Positions 1 through 12,658 of a stretch of DNA of 64,000 nucleotides are shown one piece after another. Location: positions 434,001-498,000 of the forward strand of contig NC_058162.1 of NCBI RefSeq assembly GCF_020080835.1. Reading direction: 5' to 3'. This DNA comes from Cotesia glomerata (Eukaryota > Arthropoda > Insecta > Hymenoptera > Braconidae). Position 1 is the stretch's first letter, and every line of letters begins with the position of its first letter. The position numbers and the translations under genes are program-made. The notes below the pieces were generated by a model. That model saw only the letters and a list, made by a program, of their open reading frames with translations. It ran no database searches and was not told the origin of the DNA.

Positions 1-782
1 GTTTCAAATATAAAAATGAAAAATATCTTGTGCTTGTTTATGAGAAGTATTTGCAATTTGGAAATACAATACGGCAGGACTTTTAATCAGAAGAAACATA
101 ATTTTTTGATTACCAGTATAAGCGTATAAAACAGGTGCAAGTTAAAAAAATAACGATAACATTTGGGCATTAAATTTATATATAAATAGCTTCCTGTTGA
201 TAATCTATAATAACGTAGACTTTGTACATATAAACTAAATGGAGGTATGTTTTTAGTATTATGTCATTTACGAGCTTTTCTCAGAAAATGTTTAGTATTT
301 TTTTTCGGCTAATCTTTCTCTACCCGGAAGAATATGTATAAAAATTCAATATCATATTTCAAACACATCGTTCCCATGTCTCACGACCATCAAAGAAATG
401 TTTTATTTGGAAATATATTATTTCTTATTTCTTGCACAAGTATAACAAAATCAAGTAAAAAACTCGTAAATTTATGACTTGGGAGTTAAATTGAGTCACA
501 AAAAACTTAATACGAGACATTAGACTAAAAATGGATCATTTTATTGTACTGAAAAATATTATAATAAAGATTATTTATTAAAAGTTCAATTTCCATCAAT
601 TAATAATGTAAATGTACAATCAGAACGTGAATCGTTAATGATTAATGTCGGTTTAATTGGATAAAAGTACAATTTAAGTGTTTTATTTAGTATCATGTTG
701 TGAAAAAAATGGGTCTATTAAATTAGAGAAAAATGTTCTCATATTATATCTTATATCCCAGACAAAATCAGATATTACTCAC
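1..782. other. AT-rich non-coding stretch
   Basis: I see no supported gene here. The open frames are short, AT-driven and without recognisable motifs. The right boundary is a perfect minus-strand splice donor (GTGAGT on the minus strand at 777-782) that follows the proposed microexon, so this stretch is probably intron of the minus-strand gene whose exons lie at 783-2324. Confidence 0.5.
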
Positions 783-794
783 CTGTCCGTTCTG
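783..794 (-). CDS. candidate 12-nt microexon of unrecognised minus-strand gene
   Basis: On the minus strand the 12 bases CAGAACGGACAG are bounded by a pyrimidine-rich acceptor ending TTTCTCAG and a perfect donor GTGAGT. The length is a multiple of three. Entered in phase 1 from the exon at 1414-1536, it adds four codons (Ala-Glu-Arg-Thr) and leaves phase 1 again. Frame and splice signals therefore agree with the two larger exons upstream. No upstream acceptor for a longer exon is evident. The call is inference from splice consensus; a chance acceptor/donor pair in AT-rich DNA remains possible. Confidence 0.45.
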
Positions 795-1413
795 CTGAGA
801 AATGCGTGAGCATAACATAAATAAGTTCATGTGTATTTAATTACAACGATTTAATAACGATTGTTTTTACGCATCGTTTAAGAAAAAAAAATACACGTGT
901 CGTTAAAAGTTTGCATTCGTTCCAGCTAATGGAGATAATTAAGCTACCGGTAGCTTTTTTCACGATCCAAATTTTACAAAAATAATCATATAATTTTTTA
1001 AATAAAGTGTGAACTGGAATTCTCAATTTTCTATTCATTATATAATTATCCAAACTCGGATAGATTATGCCGAAAATGAGGGCATCGTTTCAGGTTACAC
1101 CTACCGGACAATGAGTTTATTAAAGCCCTCAAAGGACAAAGTATACCCTCCTCGGAAGGAGGAGGCTCATTCAGAATTTTAATTGCATAATTGCGGTATT
1201 GTGAGAACAGCGTCGGACTATCAAAAAGACCGAGCGCAGAATTAAAAAATTGCCGAGAAAAAAAAAAACAGTAATACGTGTCGTGATCTCGTTAGTATCA
1301 AAAAAAAAAAAAAAAATAAAATAAAATAAAAAAAATATAGTAACCTAATAAGAAGAAAAAAGAAGCCGAGAAATAACAAAAAATATATAGGAGAATAGAA
1401 TAGAATAGAATAC

Positions 1414-1536
1414 CTTTGTGTGTCGTCGCATGATATGTTCTTCCGGGGGTAGCTGCAGGGGTGGCTGCTGTCGTCGCCACATAACTACCCCCGTTACTTC
1501 CTGGAAATAAGGAATACAGCTCGTATCGATTAATGC
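1414..1536 (-). CDS. internal coding exon, unrecognised Thr/Ala/Gly/Pro-rich protein
   Basis: This is a 123-nt minus-strand exon with acceptor CAG before position 1536 and donor GTATTC after 1414. It reads about 41 residues starting GINRYELYSLFPG, followed by a Gly/Ser/Thr/Ala/Pro-rich low-complexity stretch. Both junctions are phase 1, and the join to the exon at 2103-2324 is in frame through a split Gly codon. The GC content is far above the surrounding sequence, which supports coding. I do not recognise the protein. Low-complexity segments like this are typical of disordered parts of regulatory or RNA-binding proteins, but nothing here proves that role. Confidence 0.6.
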
Positions 1537-2102
1537 CTGAAACAGTAATTATTTTAGTGTTAGAAGAAATCTCAAACTTTGCCAAATTTTTTTTTCCTTG
1601 TTGGTATATTGTGTAGGGTGCTAATTCCTGAGAAAGTTATTGTCCGTGGAATCTTAATGGTGGGTATTGATTGCATTCTTTAGATTCTTCTTCAATTGAA
1701 TAGTTAAAATGTTAAACTTAATCACAATTGTATCAATGCTTGTTGTTTTTTTTATCAAACAAATGATACTGTATCTAAAAATTGACACTACTGTAAGGAT
1801 TTTTTGATAAAATTGTAATTTCAAAGTTTTTTGTCCACATTAACCTGAATTTGAACAAACTACAACAATTTTGAGATTCTGCTCTTACTTTTAGGATAGT
1901 CCTGTTCAAAATCAAGTGAAATTGGGCGCCAAACAGTGAAGAACAATGAAGAATCAAGCAAACACAGTCCTGCTAATGTAACATTAATAGGAATTAGGTA
2001 CATTTGGATAAAAGGAACGGTTCTGTTGGCTCTTGGCTGAAAATAATGATAATTGGGAAATAAATAGAGGGATAAGTCCAGTGGGAAAAAATGTTATCTA
2101 AC

Positions 2103-2324
2103 CTTGATTGTGTGGTGGTGCAGGGGTGGCAGCTAGGGGTGGCGTTGCTTGGGACTGCTGGCTTCCTGGTAGATTATTTTGTGCAGGCGCAAGGGGCCAC
2201 AGAGCGGTGGCTGAACCAGGGACGGAGTTGTGAGGACCCCGAACCCCGGGATCGCTGACCTGACGGCTGGCAGTTCCCCCTGGGGCCACGGGAGGGACCA
2301 ACATTGGACCACCCCCTCCCGAGG
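2103..2324 (-). CDS. internal coding exon, unrecognised Gly/Pro/Gln-rich protein
   Basis: This is a 222-nt minus-strand exon with acceptor TGTAACAG (as TGTTACAG on the coding strand) before 2324 and donor GTTAGA after 2103. It encodes about 74 residues rich in Gly, Pro, Ala, Ser and Gln: a Gly run, then PMLVPPVAPGG, then Gln/Ser and Ala/Pro tracts ending PAPPHNQ. Entry and exit are both phase 1, so the exon could be skipped without shifting frame. It splices in frame to 1414-1536. Upstream exons were not found in the window. No domain is recognisable, and the region is likely disordered. Confidence 0.6.
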
Positions 2325-5300
2325 CTGTAACAGAATAAAAAACACCTGTCAATTGGCGACACTTGCACAAATCGCGGGTTATTCTTTACACCAATTATAT
2401 TTATCATTTTATCATTATAATTCACCCTGCTTATGTTTGGCGGCAGCTACTGCCCGTACGAATTAGCATACGAAATTGGCTTTTTTTTTTGCAAAAACAC
2501 ACATTAAGGGTGAGCCGATTATTCACCTCGCTATTATTATGTGTGACCAAGAAATGCCAGCAACAGGTCTTTTAAAACTAATTTATTCTCCAGTTATAAT
2601 AACAATAACAATAAAAGTTCCATTCGGTTTTATCAGACGTGCAGATAGATTTCTTATGGTCGGATTTAAAGATTATTTTGATGAATTTTTACGGTAAAAA
2701 AAAATGTTTTACACATCACTATATATAAAACTATTTATAGAAAATTATAAAACAATTTTGTCTCTATATAATTTTATATCATTTATTTTTTTTCAAGTAG
2801 TTGCTTAGTGCGGAATGAATCTCTATAATTTAAACTATAAACTTCACGGTTTTCTAATTAATATATGTACTATAATGTATATCAGATAATTTTATGCATA
2901 TTACATCTTATTAGTATCGAAAATTATCATGATTATGATTGTTTGCTTTACTGGCCTAGTTAATTACAATTTTGCGTGCGCTTGAATATTCAATAGTTTT
3001 AATAACTGAAAAAAATGCGTGGAAATTTTTGAAATAATCTCTCTGTCTACTATTTTCAGTGTCATAATGTCTTCAATGTTAAAATACTTATTATTGTGCT
3101 CTATAAACTGGAACTGAAGCTCATAATCTCAAAGATAAGTACGTTCCTTCAGGCCTCATAGCTGTGTCATTTATACAATATGTGATTTTAAGAGACAGAT
3201 ACGTACTTCTTTAAAGATAGTAGCTCTATCAATTATTAAATAGACACTGTAAGTCACATGAGCGATTAAAATCTATGGGACAAACAGATTTTGTCTACGT
3301 CAATAATATGTTTTGATAAACAATGAATCATCAGTTAAAATAAATTTTTCGTTACTTTTTTACCAACAAAACACTTAAACTTTTGTTTTATATCTTTTCA
3401 GCGTGGATTTTTCCAGAAGTCTAATAATTAAACGTTAATTTTGTCTTCATTCAATTACTAATAGTCATTTATTGGTTTATAAATGATCAGGAAGTTGAAG
3501 TATCGAACGATAACAAGGACAATAATTGTATTAAGACAATAATTAATAAAGAGAATTGGGCAACTAGCATCAAAAGGATGGAAATAATAAAAATAAATTC
3601 GGAATCACTGAGACGTAATCTTAGCGATGACGACGTCGTTATCCTCGTTGAGTTCATCCGACGAGTTTTTACGTAACTCGCACGACTACCGGAATCTGTT
3701 TGGTCCCCTCGTACTCGCCAGAATTCACCAACGCCTCTCCTCCTCTTTCCTTTTTCTAATTTACTTATTTTTTTATTTTTTTTTATTCCTTCCATCTCAA
3801 TTATGTACAGCGACACATTTTCCGTAACGATGCTGCGAAATTTAATATTTTTTTTCGCCATTGTCACTTCGGATGAATTCAAAGGATAATAAATGTTATT
3901 TCAAGCAATAAAATCGTGATTTTAATAATTATTTTATTATATTTTTTATCTGGATACTATATTTTTATTACAATAATAATTTCTGTTTATGATATTTAAC
4001 GTGAAGTATTCGCAATTAAATAGAACTTGGGTTGATTTTTCGGCAATAATTCATTATTATGTCTTATACATTACATGTATGACAGTGTTACGCATAAAAA
4101 CATTTTTCCAGTTGGATGGAACAGTATCTCTGACATTCGATACAAGAAAAAGGGTGGAAAAGAGTTAAGATCACGTAGAATTTTTTACGAGCACCTGTTT
4201 CATCATTTTCCACTCGTGTGCCCGAGGCGGTATAGTAAGGCTACGTCGTCAGGTAGTCACGCTTCGTAGACCCTTCTCGTGTGTACTGGGTATATACATT
4301 TATATACGTATATATATCCCCAGTGGCTTGAAAAACCTGTTTCTCATTCCTGATGTACCTCTTTTGCTCTTCTCTTCTCTCCTCATCTCATCTCTTTCCT
4401 TTTTTAAAATCTTACTCGTATTACCATTAGTCCATGAGTTACCGAATCTTGAATTTTGAAATTAGAAGGCCATTATCATTATCATTCTACAAATTTCCCT
4501 TTTTTATTCAAATATGTTGCTGTTAATCAATGATTTTTCAATATAAAATCATTTAATTAATATATTTTAATCCTTGAATGAAAAACCAGTGCCAAAATTC
4601 TATTTAGACACTTTTTATAATCTCATATTTTAGATAGATAAAAAAATAGTCATCGAGTTAGTAAAAATTAACTTATTCATAAAAATATTACTAAGCTCTT
4701 CTATCAGTATGCATAAAAAAATGTTATTTCTTGTCAAAGTTGTTCTGCAAACTGTGTAAATATGATTGATTTATTTACATGCGTTATTATTTATTTAATA
4801 CCTTGGAAAACTTCCTTTGTTCTATAGAATATAAAAACTTTAAAAGTTATAGAGCCTATAACATCACGTATTTTCTTTGTTCGATATAAATTGACCCTCA
4901 TATTTTGGACCTCTATGAACTTATATTATATTACGCTACATATAGAGGTTCTTTGATAGTAAAAGACCTATCGATGTCTCTTTTATGAACCTCAATAACC
5001 TCGCAAGTAGTTCGTGTCATATATAAACATCCATCTAGAACAATTTCATTTGCATAATTTCTCCCAAAATTATTTCCAACTAACTTCAATTACCTAAAAG
5101 CTTGATTCCTTTAATTTCGACGTTATATTATATATAAATGTATAATTATCCATATATGTGACGGCACACGCGTGCTCAAGTCCAGGGTTACATTTATCGT
5201 CCTAAATGCATTCTGTCGTGCTGAAAATTGCTAAACCTCAATCACACGAACCTCGTGATACCTAGAGAATTATTGTGAGGATAAATTCAACCACAAAAAC

Positions 5301-8300
5301 GATCACCTGCTCATTATTTGCAATACTTTCACTAATGCATACCTTGTAATTCATCATTTTTGTACTATATAACGGACTAAAGTCAAACATTGATTAATTT
5401 TAATCTAAATATCTCCATCCTGATCTATTTTCGTACAATATCTGTTGTGCTATCTTGAATCCCACCAAAAACGCAGCAGCCGTGTCAATAAATCATAAGA
5501 ATAGACCCGCCCCGCTTTTCATTATATCGATGAAAAGGCGTCACGTGACCAAATTTATATATATATTAGCACTGCAATCTAGCACGTGCCATTAATCCAA
5601 TAATAAAAAACGCTGCAAATGGACCAAAACTTACCGAAAGTATAAGATTTTTTGCATTTATATTGTCAAAATTAGATAAAAAAAAAAAAAATGTTACTTA
5701 ATTTGATATACATCAGAGTAATATTCAAGTGAGACCAATTTTATATTTCGTGCAGAGTGTCGATATTTTTTATTAAAACGAGCCTTTATTCAAAAACTAA
5801 AAGCTCGATGGGATTTTTAGTTGAAAGTCACTAGGCTGATGCAAAAATAATAGAATCAATAAATTAAATCTTTGGGAGCCTATGTTCTGCGTTTACATCC
5901 ACCAGGAAAAATAAACAGTTCAGAGGAACTAAACTGACACCGGGAAAATTACAAATTTAACTTTACAGAGATTTTTAAAACGGGAATATCAAAGTAAATC
6001 GATCTGAAACGCAGCAGCGCATCACTCTTGTTTATCAAAATGTCCCTCCTGCTCTTACTTTGTGATAGAACGCTTTTTAGTTCAATTTATTACGCAAGGG
6101 CGGCAATTTAAACCGATCAGGTATGAAGGTATAGGTGTCGCAATCTAGCAAGAGAGATATTTACTCTCATCGCAGTTGCAGTATAACTTTTTTTCCAACT
6201 AATGTACTTATAATGGTGTTCAAAGTGGATAATTTATTCCAAATCTCCACTTTCAGATCCCGCAGCTTCTATTATTGTGAAAATTAGCATAGAATTCACA
6301 AGATAAAACATCTGACAAAGATCAGGAGCATCGAATTGAGCAACAAAGAAACAGAAGCTAATTTGGGAATTTGTTCATCAAAACAGATCGTGGTTTCGCT
6401 AAATTGTTATTGGATACGGAATGCAAAACAGACACCGACTAGCAGTGGCTTTACCAATTATGATACGCTTCCTCCATCAAATATCTATCGTTTTAGAGTT
6501 CAAAAGCTTTTCACGAACAAGCTATATTGACATTATGCCACTCATAACTTTTTTATATAAATAAAAAGCTACAGGCTCTTCTTTTTCGAGTGCTACTTTT
6601 CCATTTCTGCACCAGAATGGCATTTAACTGTTTTTCCATTCCGAACTAATAATTCGCTTTCAGAAATCAAACACAATGAGTGCCGCTTTTGTGAGCGCTA
6701 AAATTATCTACAATAAAGAAAAGGTTTTACAAAACTTTGAAGTCAATAGTTCAGGCGTTTCAATTGTTGGATTATTCCGTTAGATTCAAAATAAATAACA
6801 TTGATCTTTTACTGAAGTTGAACTCTTTTATCTTCAAATGTTAAAAATACGAAAAGTATGTTAATTTATTTGAAAAAATTTTGACTTGAAATAAATTTTA
6901 GGGCTTTTGATAAAGTTTGTGATAATATTTTGAGTAATTTATTTCTAAAACTTGGTCGTAAAATTTCCAAATTAATAACTATTATAATTATAATTCATAC
7001 TTTGAGTTACTAACGTAAAAAATATATGAAAGACTTTTTAATTTTTGGTTAAAACGTCACTTGAATTTTCAACGACAACTTTTAGTATGCAAAACACAAT
7101 ATCATTAAGCAAAAAGATGTAATTTTGCAAAATGAATAGCCTTAAATATAATATACCTTTGCAAGTTATAAGGTTGACTACAGCGAAAGTAGCAAGGATG
7201 AGATTAAATCAAGTGTACTCATATCATGACGATGTACTCGGTAAAAAATACTTTCTATAAAGAACCCCAGTACAGCTACATGCTGCATACGAGAATTAAA
7301 ATAAAATGATGTGAATTTAAAACCAGACGTATAATAATTTTGTCTAAATGTTTTGAATATTTTAATCAATATTGAGAAGCAAGACGGAGGTCCTGCATGG
7401 ATCATGTATGTTCATAGGGAATGATTTTGAAGGTACATATTCTAATCTTTTTGAAAAAACTTGAGTGCTCTCTTAAAACGAATTAGCCAAAGTACTGAGT
7501 GAATATTCAATGAGAGTGATTGAATCACTCGGGGCAATCAGTGTAATTCACTATTTCAGTACTTTTGAGTGCTTCTCAGTTCTCGGTATCAAATACTTCT
7601 GGATGTATTATACATATATGCACAGAGAAGATAACTTTTAAATATGTATGCAAAATAGTAAAGTTTGCTTTATATAAAGTGTTGTAGAAAAATTATCCAA
7701 CTGCAAAGTTAAGAGCAATCGATGAGCCAGAAAAAATTTGGCTCATTAATAGCCATGATAATAATTTTTCATTTAAATATTAACCAATAGAAAACTATAG
7801 GAAAGCTCACTGTTGAAAAAATAAATTTCATAAATCACCAGCGTTAGGTTACATCAGTATAAGGTTAATCCAAGGTGAGACGTACGAAAGTTGGCTTAAA
7901 CACAGAATAAATTGGCAAGAATGAATAAGTGAAGAATAACGGAATAGGAATAGAATAGCACTGAGAGAAAATTCCGTCGTTTCCAAATGGTCAATTAGTA
8001 AACAACAATACGGAGAAGGACGAGAGAATGCTTTCAGGGTCACCGCAGCGTGCGGGCAGGATTTGGCTGACGCACACAACACGCGTGTTCAGCATGTGGC
8101 ATTAACGACAGAAGTGTACAGAGTTATATGTATAGTTAACATATACACGTATAGATATATTATAGAGAATGGGATAGGATGAAGCGAAAAAGAGAGAGAC
8201 GGAAAGAAGGGTGAAAATGAAGGAACAACGCTGGGAAATACGCTGGCTAAAAGTAATAAATAGGACCTCTACGGGACGTCCTTAAGCTGTTAAAAGTACC

Positions 8301-9289
8301 GTTGGTCCAGGCACTAAATCCGTCTGGACATTTTATCTTCTTTGCCGTTTTTACAAGAAAGTTGAATGTTAATTTGCCAATTCTAATTTCAATAGTTTGG
8401 ATTGTTGTTTCAATTTTTAAGCCCAATTATGACTTTATCTCTTTATAATGATTTTTCTTTGTTCAAAATTATTTCTTCTGAAACAAGTCAATTTTATCAG
8501 TGCATATAATGTAAAGCGCTTGAGAATATCTCGTTGTTTGGAACATCATAATGATCCATATATCCGCTTATCTGAACAATGCTCATTGCATTTAAGTGTT
8601 TCCATAAAATTTCTAGTAGTCCCAGTTGAGTATTAACTGAAGTATATAATAGATAAATTTATCTTCTCTCCATTCAGTGTAGTATAAGCCAAGTATCTTC
8701 AAAAGGTTAAGCCCAGATCTTTCTGAGAAAGTCAATAGTTGTAGCAATCGTGCTATTTTATTACATAGAACTCATTTTAAACTAATCGGCAGTTAACTTC
8801 AGTGAAAAAGTGAAAGAAAAACTGACTTATGCACGAAAGAGAAGATTATCTTCTACCTTATTTCCGAAGATTTCGCCGCTCTTAAATCAAGAACATTTAT
8901 TCTGAGCAGAGATGTATCTTCTTTTTTTCGTAAAGTAAATGTAAAAATGAGTTATAATTGAATAAAAATAAAAATGTTTATTGACATTAACCTCAAAGAA
9001 GCCGGTGTCGAAAAAACAAAGTGTCAACTATCAGCCCGGCGTGCATTAAACTCGAGAATAGGAGTTAGTACATAGAGCTAGTGAAAATGAAAAGCACTCT
9101 TCTCCGAATAAGAAACTGTAGAATATAATCAAACGTGTGAGCCATACGGCGTATATATACATATATGCAATACACACACTTAGGAAGTACTCGTCGTGGG
9201 AGGGCCCCGGGCTATTCTCTCGCCTTCCACCTCTACAACCCTTCATTATCTTCGTCATGCTCTTGCTACTCACGCTCTACTCGTCGCGC

Positions 9290-9290
<1 letters not shown>
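2325..9290. other. long non-coding stretch, probably intron
   Basis: This is AT-rich sequence with no supported exon, RNA gene or transposon. The short open frames lack splice context and recognisable motifs. A few blocks of more complex sequence occur (around 3600-3830, 4080-4300, 8000-8330 and 9000-9270) that could be conserved regulatory DNA, but I see no specific motif to name. If the minus-strand donor at 29,724 belongs to the same gene as the exons at 783-2324, all of this is intron. Confidence 0.4.

Positions 9291-9378
<88 letters not shown>
9291..9378. repeat. (AT)n microsatellite
   Basis: This is an essentially uninterrupted AT dinucleotide tract of about 85 bases following a GC-richer block at 9000-9290. 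Translations across it give Tyr-Ile repeats that are not a gene. The tract is likely to be length-polymorphic. Confidence 0.97.
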
Positions 9379-9381
<3 letters not shown>

Positions 9382-11312
9382 CTCTAACTAAAACCGCTCT
9401 TCTTCTCCTACTTCTTTTTCTTCTCTTTCTTTTTTATCTTTCATTAATCACTTTGTTATTTACGTGTCTGCTAAAATTCCAACGACAAAACTTGTAACAC
9501 TACTTGAATTAAAACGAACACACTGTGACTCTAAGACAAGCTCTTTACAATGTGTACCAACTTCTAAGCTGATATCTTTGGTTTGTACTAAGTCTTAAGA
9601 TGAGAGCAGTTTTTTCAATACAACTTGCTTTTTAAATATGTACTATACAACATATTCAATACAAGATCTAAACCAAAAGTGATCATAGTTACAAGATATG
9701 TTAAAATTATTATATACAGACAAATAAAATTTACTTTGCAAAGTTTTCTATAAACATTTATCTATAATTGTATGTAAAAAGTTTTTTAATGAAAAGATAA
9801 ATTATTTAATCAATTGACTTTAAAGTTGACATTAGAAGTCTGTCAATTCCTGTGTTAGTCAATTTCGGTCTCAAAAGCCATTATATTTTTCTCTCGGACA
9901 GAATAAGAAGTGATCTTCTAAGAAAGGACTCGTAAATCTCCGAATAAAATGATTCTACAGTGTTCGGTGTGTAATATATGTGTAATGAGCTCACAGACAA
10001 ACTAAATAGAGTTATAGCCGTGTGTAAGAGTAATTTTTTCAACTCTCGAAATCTTGAGCAGGGAAAGAAGAGATAATAACGCCGGCCATTAGGTAATGTC
10101 GTTCCATTACTCACTGAAAAAAAAGCAAACTACAACGAATTTATATCGATTGTAAGCTGTTAATTTATCTTCCGTCTCATTAAGTCTCCGAAAAACTCAA
10201 CCAAACATTTTCGATCCAATAAAAACTCCACTAAACAAGGATTTCTCAAATTTAATAATCAAATTCTACGGGCGTTACTTTTTACCGACTCGCAGTAGAG
10301 GCTTTTAACATTGATTTTACATTAAATTTACATCTCAATTCTTCGAACAAAGATTTGCAAGCTTCTTGTAGAATTGTTTCTTCATAAAACTATTTTAATG
10401 TCAAGAATAAACAAAAAGGAGCATTTATAGGGTAAAAAAGTTGTTAAATTCTTGTAAAATCGTTATATTTGCGGAATTGAACGCACACGAAATTTCATCG
10501 AAGCACACACGAGAGAAAGAATCCACTAAAATCACTTTTCTCGACGATAAGAAAAGTGTTTAAAGCCTCTGTACTCCTAAAAATTACAGTATCTCATGAA
10601 AAAATCCATTGCCTGTACGCAGTAAAACTTCAGTGCTGTAAAAAATACAAGCTTCGCTGGTGTAATGTCGCAGAATGAGAATGTGTAGCTGCATCTGTTC
10701 TATCTCCCGCGTTATTTTTTTATGCGACTCTTTTCACAACACATTTTCTTACAAAGATGTTTTCATGGAATCCCATTCTTCTTCCCTTAGCCCGAGGAAA
10801 ATGCGTATTAAAAAGTATCGAAAAAGTTTTTTTACCACAGTCAGAATCAGATACTCTTAAAAATAGAGAAAAATTTAGTCTAAACAATTCAAATATACAG
10901 TTTTTTGTGTTAAAAAACGGACATTGTGATATTTTGATAAGTTTTCATGAAAATAAATATAAACTCAGAGGAAAAATAGTCTGTTTTTCAAAAATTTATC
11001 TCCAACTGCACAATCTCAACGATAAAATTTATCTGAAGCTTAGAAGAAGCTCCAGGTTAAGAGCACATATTTGACGAACAAATAAGATATTGTTTACAGA
11101 TAAAGTTAAATAAACTTTTTTCAGTCAAGACACACATATGATATCCATATTATTTAAATATACATAGGTTAAATAAAAGGTTGCTGGCCGAAATGCTCAG
11201 CGGGTGAGGCACGCAATCCATTTTATTATTTTCCATCAACATCCACACATGTAATCTTCTTTGAGAACTCCAGAACTCTTTCTATTCGTCCAGATATCTC
11301 GGTTCTTCTATC

Positions 11313-11352
<40 letters not shown>

Positions 11353-12629
11353 AGCGGGTCTAGTCGGTTCGAGCGATCAGAAGCTTATACGGCCGGTTCT
11401 ACGGAATGTACATACCTCCCTTCCAATTTCATTCTTACTTCCTATCTTTCTCAACGTTAAATTCACATTCAGATCTCGCTGGAAGAATCTTCGGGCTTCC
11501 TTTTTCAGCAACATGTTATCCCTTCAACTCCCACGCGTGCATTACTCGATTTTTCTACCCCTCCGGCTTCCACCCTTCGCCCTTTGGGGTTCTCATTCCG
11601 CTGCACCGAATATTTTACCGAGATATTTCATTAGTTTGCTTTCAGCCGGACTTTCTTCAACTAATTTAGAAGAAATGTCCCGTTTCGTTGAAAATAAAAC
11701 TCAATTTGGACAATAAAAATCAGCCATCTGATTAATGTTTATCCAGCTTGAGAAAATAATGTAACTATTTATTATTTGACCTTAGAAATATTTGTCCAAG
11801 GTTATAGACTGTTGTCGAGTAAATAGATATGTAAATTGTAAAAAGCAACTATCATATAGTTAAGCTGTGAATGTCTGTGTTATATAATCGTAAAAGGATA
11901 CGAATTATTTTGAATGAGAGCCGCTGGCTGGATGGTGTTTGCTACAGAGACGGAATAGAATACACGTATACATAGACACAGGAGCACACAACCAGACGAG
12001 AAAGGGAAATAACACTGGAGGACAGAGCACCAAGCAGAAGGTCTCGAGAGCGAGGGAGAAAGCTCGCTAAATAAGAAGATCATATACATATATATGAAAG
12101 GAAAGAGGTTGGCCCTGTCCGTATAAGACCCGGACGCCCTTTCCCGGCCTCACCACCTCGCCCTAAAGTTCCTCCGAGTTCGAGTACGAGAACTTCAGTC
12201 AGACTCGGCTGAAGACCCCGAATACGAGATGCAGGGGCTCCATATCTCAGTCGTATTCACGGCATCACGATCATCGTGCCCCCAAAGAGAATTATTCACG
12301 ACGAGGAGCCCTGAGAAGACCCTTTGTAACAACAAATGCTGCATTATCTGCAGCTGATTGGCTTTTACATCATCTGCCCTCTTTGGATTACTTTAAGGAA
12401 CACTTGTTGAGCTCACTTTAATTGATTAATCCAAAATTTCATGGTCAAGTCCATTTTTTGACGTCTAGTTATGAAAAAATACTTTTTAGCGGTGGAAAGA
12501 TGGAGAAGAATATAAATTTATAATGGAAGAATATCAAATAGAATAACAGGAGAAATAAAGAATAATAGGGATGAGTTGAGTTTGTATAGTTCGCCTTAAC
12601 GATCGGTCGGTCTGTTGACTCAAGTGGGC

Positions 12630-12658
12630 CGTTAGCGTGGCATCGCTAACTCCCACCG
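12630..12658. other. imperfect hairpin, unknown role
   Basis: GTGGG-CC-GTTAGCG, a six-base loop TGGCAT, then CGCTAAC-T-CCCAC form a 12-bp stem with a 2x1 internal loop. It is unusually GC-rich for this neighbourhood. It is too short for a standard miRNA precursor unless pairing extends outwards, which I do not see. Confidence 0.35.

Noticed and set aside
9137..9391. Open frames of Tyr-Ile repeats
   Set aside because: They are translations of the (AT)n microsatellite.
12126..12352. 220-base open frame in a GC-richer block (DALSRPHHLALKFLRV...)
   Set aside because: There are no clear splice sites at either end, no start codon near its beginning and no recognisable domain. It may be an old exon or regulatory island, but the evidence is too thin.
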